Assembly: GCA_016586335.1 (NCBI GenBank)
Contig: BLYE01000005.1
Span: 124,001-188,000 of the forward strand
DNA length: 64,000 nucleotides
Source: Nitzschia putrida
Taxonomy: Eukaryota; Bacillariophyta; Bacillariophyceae; Bacillariales; Bacillariaceae
Direction of reading: 5' to 3'
Position numbers and translations under genes: made by a program. Each line of letters begins with the position of its first letter. The stretch's first letter is position 1. Of this stretch, positions 1 through 9,262 are shown one piece after another. The notes beneath the pieces were generated by a model, which was not told the origin of the DNA, did no database searches, and saw only the letters and a program-made list of their open reading frames with translations.

Positions 1-2136
1 GTGGATCCGATATGGTTTGCCTGAGCTTTCCATTCGAGCGGCAGTGTTGACGGTGTCACCAAACAATTGAAATCGACTCTTTTGGCCTCGCAAAACTCCA
101 GCCGTAACAGGGCCAGAGTTCAGTCCGACACGCAAGGACAAATCCTCCGTCTCTGGACCCAACTGAACCGACAGTTCCGTCAGTAGCACCTCCATACGAG
201 CGAGACAATCACGAGCGAACTTTGTCATGATCACTGCATGATCTTTCTTTGCATCGGGCAACCCCACCACGGCCACGTAACAGTCCCCAATGGTTTCGAC
301 TTTGAACACTCCACGTTTGCCTGCGATACGGTCGAACTCGCCATACAGGCATTCCAACAAGACGAACACTTGACTAGGTTCACGTGTAGAACTCCAGGCC
401 GTGAATCCTGCGATATCCCCAAACATCACTGTAGCTTCAGGGAAGAGGTCGGCTATGGGTTGCCCAGAACCTGTTTCACTTGGTGTCATTGAAGACAATG
501 AGTTGTGTCCAGTGTTCATGAATGTCTTCAAGCGATGTTTCTGAGTGGCAAGAGTGTCGTCCTTCTTGTCGTTGGTCCCATTCATGTTATACAGTCGATC
601 CCGAACATTGGAAGGGAAAAGTGATGATACGATAGCGGAGTTTTTCACGGCTGTCACAACAACACCGCACAGTGAGGTTGGTCATATTGCGCCAACACAA
701 TGGTACAAGGAGGAGTCATCACACGTACCTGTCTGCATCACCTGCTTTTGCCTCCTCTCAACCAGGTAATCGTAAACGCCGAACACAATGCTTGTGAAAG
801 TGAAGATCGCCACTGTTGCAGCTGCGTATATCCACGGATTGGATGTGATATACGTATCTTCAAACACGGCGGATGGGTAGACATGAATGGTGTGGTCACA
901 ATCCTCTCCTGTCAAGGGCAACCCAGTATAGTATGCGTCGTCGCTGGTGTGATGGTGTAGGTGAGACAATTTCATTGATTTGTCGAAGGATGAAAAACGT
1001 TGTTTGTGAGAATCGCCAAAGCGTTGAAAAACTACCTCAGGACCATTGAGGGTGAATGTGATTGAGTTGTCACATTCATTCTCAATGACCACCACCAACC
1101 CATCAATTCCCGAAGGCAAGATGTCCTCAAGAAGATCCCGCCAGAAAAACGTGACAAGCATTGCTCCAACCATCGTTGCGTTATCACTTGAAACATGTTC
1201 CATACTGATTTCATCGGCTGCATCGTCGAATATTGGGTAGTACAATTCACTGGCTGGTTCGCCCAAATCATAGTCATCGCCAACATAATCTGTGACCCAT
1301 CTACTGAACATATCGGAAGCTCCCAGAGGGTTCTTGAAATCCGAAAGATGAGCTTGGCGCTCCCAGGGGTATTCAGGGAAGTTGGCAGCGTTGAACAAAT
1401 CAAAGTTGAAAGGGGAAGCAAACGCTGATGACGTGGGGTATGCGTGCCATTGAGGCATGTACAGTGACTGGTTGTACGGGGGCCCAGTGAAGAAATGCAA
1501 AGGTTGGACCAAATCTAAGACGGTTGTCTCATTGATTTCAGCTCCGTGAAACATTGGGTCCGTTTTCTGAACTCTCACGTTGTTGGCGGCCCATCCTGGA
1601 CCATTTTCCAAGGAGTAGTCATCCCAGGTATCGCGGTGTTCCGGAGGAACCACCATGACCATGGTAACGATTGCAGCCTTTGTGGCACTTCTGACTTTGG
1701 CCAGTCTTGTCCCAACATTGGGAATGTTGACAAATGGCCAACTCATGTTGGTGAATGCGGCATAAGAAACGGCAGAAACAACGAAAGAGTCAACGGCACC
1801 CAAGGAATGTGCAAAGGCAAACCCCATTGCCCTCTCGACCTTGTTGGCATAATCGTCGAAATCTTCTTCCATACTCTCATATTCGTGGTTTCTTGTGTTC
1901 TTGAAAACCAGAATTGCCGTGCCAATGGTGCATGCAATCATGAAAAAAGCCACAGCTAGTCGAATTGTCGAAACAGCCAAATCTTCCTTTTGAGCAATCA
2001 CCAAATCATCATGTTGTTTTGTTGTTTCTGTTTGTTGGACATTCGTAGATCCAGTGCTTCCACTGCGGTTGTCTTCCCCTCCTGTACTCTCTTGTCGAGA
2101 CTCAGAACCATTATCAGTATCCATGGTCTTGTACAT
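1..2136 (-). CDS. receptor-type class III nucleotide cyclase, copy 1 (3' end cut by window edge)
   Basis: Exons 2136-729 and 650-1 on the minus strand; the 78-bp intron 651-728 has donor ACAG|GTACGT and acceptor ACAG|CC, and splicing restores codon GCC. The ATG is at 2136. The protein has a short polar N-terminus, a membrane segment near residues 60-80, an extracytoplasmic domain of about 350 residues, a second membrane segment (IYAAATVAIFTFTSIVFGVY) and then the cyclase catalytic domain. Visible catalytic features are both metal Asp residues (FGDIAGF, ETIGDCY) and the transition-state Asn and Arg (VNTAARM). The purine-recognition pair reads Glu (KVETIGD, guanylate-cyclase-like) and Gln (FQLFGDT, where guanylate cyclases usually have Cys and adenylate cyclases Asp), so GTP or ATP use is open. 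It makes cGMP or cAMP from inside the membrane in response to an unknown outside signal (inference). The C-terminal tail lies beyond base 1. It is a paralogue of the gene at 25029-27386, with the intron at the same codon and phase. Confidence 0.88.
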
Positions 2137-3221
2137 CTCGTCACTCTTCAGTTATGTGTTATATCCCACCGTTTGGAGCTGTGTTGTGTTGTTGGGAGCC
2201 CAAAAAATGCACGAATGATCGAGATGGATTCCAAGAGGGACTTCGCAACGACGGCGATGCATCCTAGGCGTATATATTTGGGCCTCCTTCGCTACAACAA
2301 CAAGGCCGAGTTCAAGATCATAATAGATCATCCTACTAGTATATAATTATTGCTTGGCATGAATTCCCCGGAATTACCTCTCGCCGTACTCCAGAAGGTG
2401 ATACGACGTCGTCGTTACAGCAGCAGCTGGAGAAGATGTGACTGGACATTACTATCAGAAAGTGAGTACCTCTTTGAGAGTCTCTACCCGAGTAACTAGC
2501 TGGAACAGCAGCAGCAAGCAAGGTGACCTTTTTCTTGGAAGATTGTAGTAGCGGCAACAGATTATATCGTAGTGTCCCGTTGCCCAACAGCAACAACTTG
2601 ATCTTGCTTGAATCTTTCCTCTGTTACTATTATTCCTCCACTACTGCACTGTTGTCCAAACACAATCCAGATGTCGAACAACTACGGTAGTACGAGTACT
2701 AGTACTATATTGCCGCCGCGATGTCGTAGTTGTTGTTGTTCTCCTCCTCTCATTCCGTATAATAATCGTCGGGTTTGTCCGCGGGGGCTGGCTCTTGGGC
2801 ATGATGATGTTTGTTGTACTAAAAGTACCGTAGCATGCGATTGGGACCAAACTTTACTCACATAACAAAACGAGAAAACAGCGAAGGGGACCGTGAAAGA
2901 AGTGACCAAGAAACTTTCTCCGACAACAACTGCCACCACGCAACACGACAAGAACGATTCACCCCAGGATCCTACCGTAGTCAAGCAAGGAATAATAGGT
3001 ATGAGTCCTGACATGTATGTATTGATAGTATACTTTCCGAATCACGAGAAAGCGCATTCACGACTTCGAAGCATGTGCCATCAACTTTGGATCCAATCCA
3101 ACAATCCAACAATCCAACTGGTACGGTATCCAACATCCAACATCCAACATCCAACAGCCGACAACATCCAGAAACTGCGAAAGAAATACAAGACGCACCT
3201 GACCAAACTCATCCTCATCAG
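2137..3221. other. intergenic region between divergent cyclase and BtuF-like genes
   Basis: Shared upstream region of two head-to-head genes. It is rich in short TAGTA/TACTA palindromes (for example around 2690-2710) and ends in an ATCCAA-type minisatellite. Open frames here start at non-ATG codons or are short, and none resembles a known protein. No promoter element could be assigned with confidence. Confidence 0.5.
3091..3157. repeat. ATCCAAC minisatellite
   Basis: Imperfect 7-8 bp units (ATCCAAC / ATCCAACA) repeated about nine times, interrupted by TGGTACGGT. It lies in the 5' flank of the BtuF-like gene. The reading frame of that gene stays open through it, but no in-frame ATG precedes 3222, so it is probably untranslated. 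Confidence 0.8.
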
Positions 3222-4067
3222 ATGAGCGCATCAGACTTCGCTTCTGCTGGTCTCTTCGTGGCAACAGCTGCTTTGAGCGTGGCCTCGATCTCACGCCGGC
3301 AAATTGCATCGACCACCACATCCAAGAAATATCGCATTGTGTCCCTCTGCCCATCCACAACGAAGACACTCTATGATTTGGGTTTAGCGGACTGTGTAGT
3401 GGGTAGAACTCAATACTGTGAGGATCCACCAAATCGCAGCATTCCTACCTTTGGGGGGACAAAGAATCCAAGATGGAAAAGGATTGCTGAACTCCAACCG
3501 ACACACATTCTGTTCAACCTGGAGGAAAACAACTACTTGCACCTTCCAAAGGCCCAAGCCATATGTGAAACAGTCGTAGATACCCCTGTTGATATTCAAG
3601 GATCAAAGGAAATGGTCCTTCACCTCGGGCAAGTTTTCGGGTCGGAAGAGGAGGCAGAGGGGTTGGCAAAGAGTATGGATGATTCTCTTGCTCTACTACA
3701 AAGGAAGACTCAACATCGTGGGTCCAAGTTTACGTTCCTGTATTTCATTTGGCACCATCCGAATCAACGCGTTGTTGGCCAAGGTACTTACATTAATGCC
3801 ATGTTGGAGGCTGCAGGAGGTATCAATTTGGCGGCATCAACTATCAGTGACACCGAGCGCTACCCCCTTGTTCCGGAAAACTACTCTGAACAAGCTGACT
3901 ATTGTTTTCTATCAACAGAACCCTATTCCTACTCTGAAAAGTATTTCCCTGAATATGAGAAATTCGGAAAGGAAGTGAAAATCATTAATGGCGAGATGGT
4001 TTCATGGCATGGCTCGGGTTCCGCCGAAGGCTTGCAGTACCTAGCAGAGTATTTCAAGGACAAATAG
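3222..4067 (+). CDS. BtuF/TroA-like periplasmic-type substrate-binding protein (281 aa)
   Basis: Single exon starting at the first in-frame ATG (3222); upstream in-frame codons back to 3075 lack ATG. Residues 8-24 (SAGLFVATAALSVAS) form a hydrophobic signal or anchor. The mature part follows the helical-backbone metal-receptor family (Peripla_BP_2, BtuF-like). Family marks are the opening strand RIVSLCPSTTKTLYDLGL, VVGRTQYC, FGGTKNPRWKRI, LQPTHILFNLEENN, VVGQGTYINAMLEAAGG, and a C-terminal lobe beginning LSTEPYSYSEKYF. In bacteria these proteins deliver cobalamin, haem or siderophores to ABC importers. In a diatom a soluble or membrane-tethered ligand binder for a cofactor or iron chelate is a reasonable inference, but the ligand cannot be read from sequence. 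The length fits the family (about 260-300 aa). Prokaryotic ancestry is likely. The 3' part of this gene (from about 3651) is the left end of the tandem duplication, and a broken copy lies at 9049-9262. Confidence 0.8.
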   Translation: MSASDFASAGLFVATAALSVASISRRQIASTTTSKKYRIVSLCPSTTKTLYDLGLADCVVGRTQYCEDPPNRSIPTFGGTKNPRWKRIAELQPTHILFNLEENNYLHLPKAQAICETVVDTPVDIQGSKEMVLHLGQVFGSEEEAEGLAKSMDDSLALLQRKTQHRGSKFTFLYFIWHHPNQRVVGQGTYINAMLEAAGGINLAASTISDTERYPLVPENYSEQADYCFLSTEPYSYSEKYFPEYEKFGKEVKIINGEMVSWHGSGSAEGLQYLAEYFKDK

Positions 4068-5382
4068 AAAATCTGAAATGGAACGAGGCTGACTTTTTAT
4101 GGTCCGTGATGCACAAACTGTTTGCTTCTTCATTTGAGCAAGCGCTGGATTTTTTCTTGCTCACTGTTTGGGCCCCCGTTGCAGACGACGTCACAACGCC
4201 CAAATATCATCTTCCTGCATGACTGGCAAAGCTCATGCAGCTGTGGCACCAGCAGCAATGTGTTTCTTAATATACCGGTAGTTTAGTTGTTCTAGACTCA
4301 GGGAAATATTCCAATTGAGTCAGAATTGTTCACAAGTGTCAAACGTCGTCATACAGAAAGCGTTCCTGTTGTTGTTCCAAATCTTCGAAATCTTCGAAGA
4401 AAACCACATTCAAGAGGAGGTGCAAGTACACATGAGGTTGAGGGTGGTGAATCTCTTGTATCTTTACCCACAGTTGTTGAATTGGACCTCTTATCATTCT
4501 ATTGAAAAAGGAAAACATGGAAGGGTCAGAAAGCGTGGCCACAATCAACAATCAGCTCATGAATCATTCCAAACCATCCGCGATCAACGGCTTTCGGATC
4601 TGGTGGGTCAACAGTCTAAAGCAAGAAGCCTTCTCGGGAAAGCCTACATGGGTTAGCTCGGTATTACTAGTTATTAGTAGTGGCAAAATGGATAACACTC
4701 ATACTGTACAACACTACTCTAGAAACACCTTTCCAAACCCTAACTTCAATGCGAAGCAGTCACTAATAGAACACGCGAGTCACCAGAGCTGGGAATGTTC
4801 TTTTGTTTTCTCGTGATTGCATTGCAACAGATTTTTGGCGCCAACGTCGCTCGATAAGTGAGACCCTTGTCCTCACCAAGAGATCCAGAGTGATGCCGTG
4901 CTTCCTAGTGCTGACATCGTTCAAATCTATATCTTGGAGGTGGTGGATCGTTCTAGTGGACGTTATCCTCGGAGTAGAGAATGGGACCTCGTCTTCCCAT
5001 GTCTAGCAGGAAGAACTGCCCTGGACAGAGAAATAGCTGCAGAAGAATAAAGTTCGTTTTCTGGATCTTTAACTCTACCATAATATTAGTAATACTAGGC
5101 ACTTCACTGTGGATGGATCTGTACTCCGAGTGGTGACACACCTCGCGTAACCAAAGTCTTGGGTCATGGGCTCAAGAAGAGACTAGGGTCAAGAACCAAT
5201 GTCTTGGGAAGACCTACAAACAATAGTTTCAAATTAGTAATGGTGGCAAAATTCAATCCTGCGAAACATTATACTAGTAGAAACTAAAAACACTAAGATT
5301 GAAACCCCAACGTTAGTACTATGGACTAGTTGTTGTCTGTGTGAAGACGGATCAGTCAATACCACAAACGAGAACCAAGAAC

Positions 5383-5688
5383 TCAGAATCTAACGGAATC
5401 TCTAATACTGAAGTCTCGTGTCGAAAGTGCTGTGCACTTCTGGAATACCGCTTCACTTCTTGCGATCAAGGATTGTATTGCCAGCTCGTTGCAGCAACTC
5501 GACAACTGGATCTTTGAGGTGTCTTTAACCGTGAACCCAACAGAACCTTTGCGACGATATACTGAGACAATAAATCTTTGAGCTGGTCTCTTGTTCGTGC
5601 ATGTTAAATTCACATCGATGATATCTTGTGATTCTTCTAAAAGTTCTTGTGTGAGCACGGAGACTATGCTGCAATTGCAAATGAACAT
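5383..5688 (-). other. antisense ORF retained in the three HSF units (doubtful gene)
   Basis: A 101-codon ATG frame with counterparts at 10507-10812 (101 aa) and 15014-15349 (111 aa). The copies share the core KGSVGFTVKDTSKIQLSSCC. Differences between copies include many replacement changes, and copy C has a 1-base deletion that alters the tail. I see no recognisable domain. Retention is explained by the duplication, so this is probably non-coding or a decaying gene fragment. Confidence 0.2.
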
Positions 5689-6295
5689 GGTTCTTTCCTA
5701 CTAGATCTAGATTAGGAATGGGACCTCGTTTTCCCAAAATCATGCGTGGACTGTGGGAAGTTTAGATCCAGAGAACGATCCAAGACGTTCCCTGACACGT
5801 TGTGCGTAACCAATGTCATTTATCCGAAGCAGCAGATCCCAAACCCAAAGACAATTTGGACAAGGGTAACAGATACGAGTTTCCTAATCATTTTAGTGGC
5901 AGGTAGATCTTGGGCTTTCTGGAATACAACATCACAACAACATCACAAAATCGATACTGATTTTCAAACCCAAAGTTCAAGGTAATACGCTTTATTTAGA
6001 CTCCAATTTAAGGACGGATCAGTCAGTATCGCAAACAAGAATCGGAAGAATCAAATAATCGAATCCGTTATGTCGAAACGCTCGACTCTTAAGCTGGGTG
6101 AGACGTCCGACAGACGAATCTGACATAAGGACAGAGCCTCGCTTCTGTAAGTAATCCTACACGTGGAGTCAAATTCACGCCCAATTGAGTGGTAGACGTT
6201 TGACGGGGGGACCACCACGTCAGTGTTCTCCCCGGCAAAACCTATGGCAAGATTCTGTCTGTAAATTGTGAACTTGTTGCAAGGATGGGTACGGG

Positions 6296-6307
6296 AGAAC
6301 ACGTTCT
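6296..6307. promoter_or_regulatory. conserved palindrome AGAACACGTTCT upstream of HSF A
   Basis: A perfect 12-bp palindrome about 230 bp before the HSF start, kept in units B (11405-11416) and C (15962-15973). It contains inverted GAA/TTC triplets, but with a 4-base gap rather than the 2-base gap of a canonical heat-shock element. Binding by HSF itself is therefore only a possibility. Confidence 0.35.
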
Positions 6308-6517
6308 TGTCTGTTCTCGACGTGCTATTCCTTGAGGGGATTTGGTAGAGGAAAACGTCAAAAGATACGCCCTTCCAGTACTCAATCCTACGACAGCGAC
6401 CGTAGGCCAGACCTTGTTAGTCCCACGTTTGTGCAACTCCTCCCCTCACAACTCTTCTTGCCATAAAATCCGAAAACACGACACGAGCATCACAAATTGC
6501 AGCAGTAACGTAACTAC

Positions 6518-6526
6518 TTTATATAC
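6518..6526 (+). promoter_or_regulatory. TATA-like element of HSF A
   Basis: TTTATATAC lies only 10 bases before the HSF A ATG and is identical at 11627-11635 (B) and 16184-16192 (C). If it is a true TATA box, transcription would begin inside or after the annotated ATG, so it may instead be 5' leader sequence. Confidence 0.3.
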
Positions 6527-6536
6527 CTCTGACAAG

Positions 6537-8094
6537 ATGACCACTTCCACAATGGAGACTTCCCGCAATTCTTCGAAGCGCTCTGCCAAGGGCAACAAAA
6601 AGGGGCAATCCGGAGAGTCTGCTCCAATTTTCTTGAGAAGTAAGTACTTGTCGTGTGTGTAACGGTTGAACACTTCTCATATTACTATGCGCCACAGAGT
6701 GCGTCAGAAGGACCTTGTGTCAATCGTTGATCTTGTTTGGTGGAATGCTTTTTCTCACTTTCTTGTTTGGTGTATTTCTTTGCTTACTCCACAGAGACAT
6801 ACCACATGATCGATACATGTGACCCTTCCATTGCCTGCTGGACTGATGATGGTCTAGCATTTGTCGTAAAGGACCCTGAGACGTTTGCGTCTGAAATCAT
6901 CGGTCAATTCTTCAAGCACAACAACTTCTCTTCCTTTGTTCGTCAACTGGTACGTGAACCTCTTGTGATTGGTGATTGGTTTGGGTATTGGGTTTGGTAT
7001 TGTCCGTTGTCGTCTTTGGATTTGATAATGCTCATCGTTGATGATGTGTGCTCATATTTTCCCTCATTTATCTGTATATACAGAATTTCTACGGATTCCG
7101 CAAAATCAAGTGGGACCCTTTGCGCATTCGCGATGCCGTCTCCAGTGAAGAGTCCAAGTACTGGAAGTTCCGACATGAAAAGTTCCAACGCGGACGACTT
7201 GATCTTTTGAACGAGATCCGAAAGAGCAACCACACCGAGGCCGCAGACAAGAAGGACGTCACCGCCCTCAAGACTGAAGTGCACCAACTCAAGACCCGCA
7301 TGGCCAAGATGTCCAAGGACATGGCCAAGCTTGCCAAGCTTTTGGAGTCTACCGCAGTACCATCTTCGCTAGCTCCATTTGAATTGGAGGCAGAGCCTGC
7401 CTGCAAGAGAAGACGTCTGGATGAACACCCCACTCCCAATCACATAGGGTCGTTCAATATGATGGTTTCCTCTCTTCCAGAAGCCAATGTCAGCTCAGTG
7501 GTTGCCGCACCAGCTGGAATTCCTGAAGCGCCAGCGATTCCTCTTCCTTGCAACAGACTGCCCAGGGCTACCTCTGTCTCTACCGTTGACGAGGAAATCC
7601 TGACGTCTTTGTTTGCTCTTGATGAGACGGCTGACGACGTGGCTGCTGACTTGGAAAGTGTGTTGCCACTGGATGACATGAATGAGGAGATTCCTGACGT
7701 GCCAATGTCTCTTCTCGAACCCACCCCTGTAATGCCTTCTACAACTGCCATTAGCGAGAACCAAGTAGACCTCAAGCTTGCTCAAAAGATGCAAAGTGCT
7801 CTTGGGAAGCTCCCCAGGAACATGCAAGAGTTGTTTGTAGATCGGTTGTTGGCCATGACTACGCAACCCGAAGCTTTTGCCAGTCAAGTGGAGGCTGTGA
7901 GTCAATTGGCTCGCTCGGCTGTCGACCAAGCATCGCACCAGTCAACGGGGGGTGACAACAAGTCCGACTTGGCCACAGCCATCTTGGGTGCTTATCTGTC
8001 ACAATATGAGAATGGTGTTCCTACCACTCCCATGGTTGTGACCAGTGAGGGACGTTCCGACGTTTCTGCTGTGACCCAAGTTTCCGAGTTGTAA
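6537..8094 (+). CDS. heat shock transcription factor, copy A (422 aa)
   Basis: Exons 6537-6639, 6795-6949 and 7084-8094; GT-AG introns of 155 and 134 bp, with phases that join cleanly. Residues 30-125 are the HSF winged-helix DNA-binding domain, spread over all three exons. It opens with PIFLRKTYHMID, then WTDDGLAFVVKD, the recognition region FFKHNNFSSFVRQLNFYGFRKI, and a diatom-type extension (YWKFRHEKFQRGR). A heptad-type HR-A/B oligomerisation region follows (DVTALKTEVHQLKTRMAKM onward, residues ~155-190), then a CKRRR basic patch that could be a nuclear signal. The long C-terminal region is rich in acidic clusters (DEEILTSLF, LPLDDMNEEI) of activation-domain type. It acts as a nuclear oligomer on GAA/TTC elements of stress genes (family knowledge). 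Over 6227-6998 it looks identical to copy B. Confidence 0.95.
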
Positions 8095-8839
8095 ATATAT
8101 GCAGTTTTGTTGTGTATTGACGATTGACCCAAACACCAGTACCAACCAGTCCACCGGTGAAAAATCTCAATGGTTGCAGCATGACCCACCAACTCCAACT
8201 TTCCATCATTTATCATCATCATCATTACCATCATCTACTTCCAGAATGTCATATCCATTTTTGCGTGGGGTACATGACTGACAATCAAGAAGCGGGGACG
8301 ATGCTTCTACTACTATTAGTGTCTGATTTCATCATTGTTCATTGGACTCCTATTGGTGTGCATTTCTTCTTTATCCTTTCTACTATTCCTCCTTACAATG
8401 AATGACAAAGGAAAGATTTATCTTTCCTTGGGTGTTTCTACTTACATATTTCAATGGGGCGGTGCCAACAACCGACGTCAGTATCTACATATTTAGAGTC
8501 CATATTATTTTCTATTTTCCATTCTTCTATTATGACTGATACTGTAGTAGCAATAGCAATGCTGCCGCTGCCGGATTGCTTAATTTATCTTGTGAAGCCA
8601 AGGTATACTAGTGATTCGGAAAGGATGCCTGTACAAGTAGTGGTTTTGACTACTACCGGTAGTAAGAAACAGTGCTGTTGTTTGTGGATTTCTCATGGTG
8701 ATAGTGGCAACGAAGATAGGAAAATGAATGACGTCGTCGTGGTAGAGTTCTCATCTTATGACCATTGGTAGGAAGGGTCGTAGGTAAAACAATACAGTAC
8801 TAGGTACAGTACTACTAGTAGTACCTAAGTGGTGGGTAG

Positions 8840-9048
8840 GTCACGTCGTCACTCGTCACTCGTCACCCCAAGACGCACGTTCCCTTTCTTGGGCATGAGG
8901 GTTGCTGCATCGTGCATCGTCCTCCGCTGCTGCTGCTAACGTTTGGTCAACAACAACTACTACTGCAATACATCTATGGGTACTGTATTGTTGCCAATAT
9001 GTTGTACTGGAATCGCCTGTTGTAGCTAGTGCACGGTTGTTACTACCT
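8840..9048 (+). repeat. orphan copy of the bHLH-gene promoter
   Basis: This stretch aligns by eye with 18490-18720, just upstream of the bHLH gene. Shared blocks include GGTCACGTC, CACGT.CCCTTTCTTG, GGTTGCTGCATC / GGTGGCTGCATC, AACGTTTGGTCAAC / AACGTTCGGTCAAC and TTGTTGTAGCTAGTGC.GGTTGTTACTAC. It stops at about 9048, where the BtuF fragment begins, and marks the right border of the ancestral duplicated segment. Confidence 0.75.
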
Positions 9049-9262
9049 AGGCAGAGGCGTTGGCAAAGAGTATGGATGATTCTCTTGCTCTACTACAAAG
9101 ACAGACTCAAGATCGTGGGTGTTCACGTTCCTGTATTTCACATGGCACCATACTTCCCTGAACATGAGAAATTCGGAAAGGAAGTAAAATAGAGTGACAT
9201 GGCTCGGATTCCGCCAAAGGCTTGCAGTACCTAGCAGAGTATTTCAAGAACAAATGGAAAAA
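9049..9262 (+). pseudogene. broken copy of the BtuF-like gene 3' end
   Basis: Matches 3651-4070 of the BtuF-like gene starting at GGCAGAGG.GTTGGCAAAGAG, but with two internal deletions: about 180 bp is lost after TTCCTGTATTTCA, and a shorter stretch is missing after GGAAAGGAAGT. An in-frame TAG follows soon after the second deletion. It lacks the N-terminus and both lobes of a working binding protein, and begins exactly at the junction of duplication units A and B. Confidence 0.85.

Larger units (their letters stand above)
3651..9048 (+). repeat. tandem HSF unit A (about 5.4 kb)
   Basis: First of three tandem copies. It starts inside the BtuF-like gene, carries a 2.5-kb non-coding stretch, HSF copy A, a trailer and, at its right end (8840-9048), sequence matching the promoter of the bHLH gene at 18844. 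The non-coding part also holds an older internal duplication: 5340-5400 and 6010-6070 share the string GACGGATCAGTCA followed by similar CGCAAAC-type sequence, and 4978-5000 and 5716-5740 share AATGGGACCTCGT. Nothing else gene-like was found between 4068 and 6536. Confidence 0.85.

Noticed and set aside
6296..6307. Palindrome read as a canonical heat-shock element
   Set aside because: The spacing between the GAA and TTC blocks is 4 bases rather than 2; kept only as a conserved palindrome.
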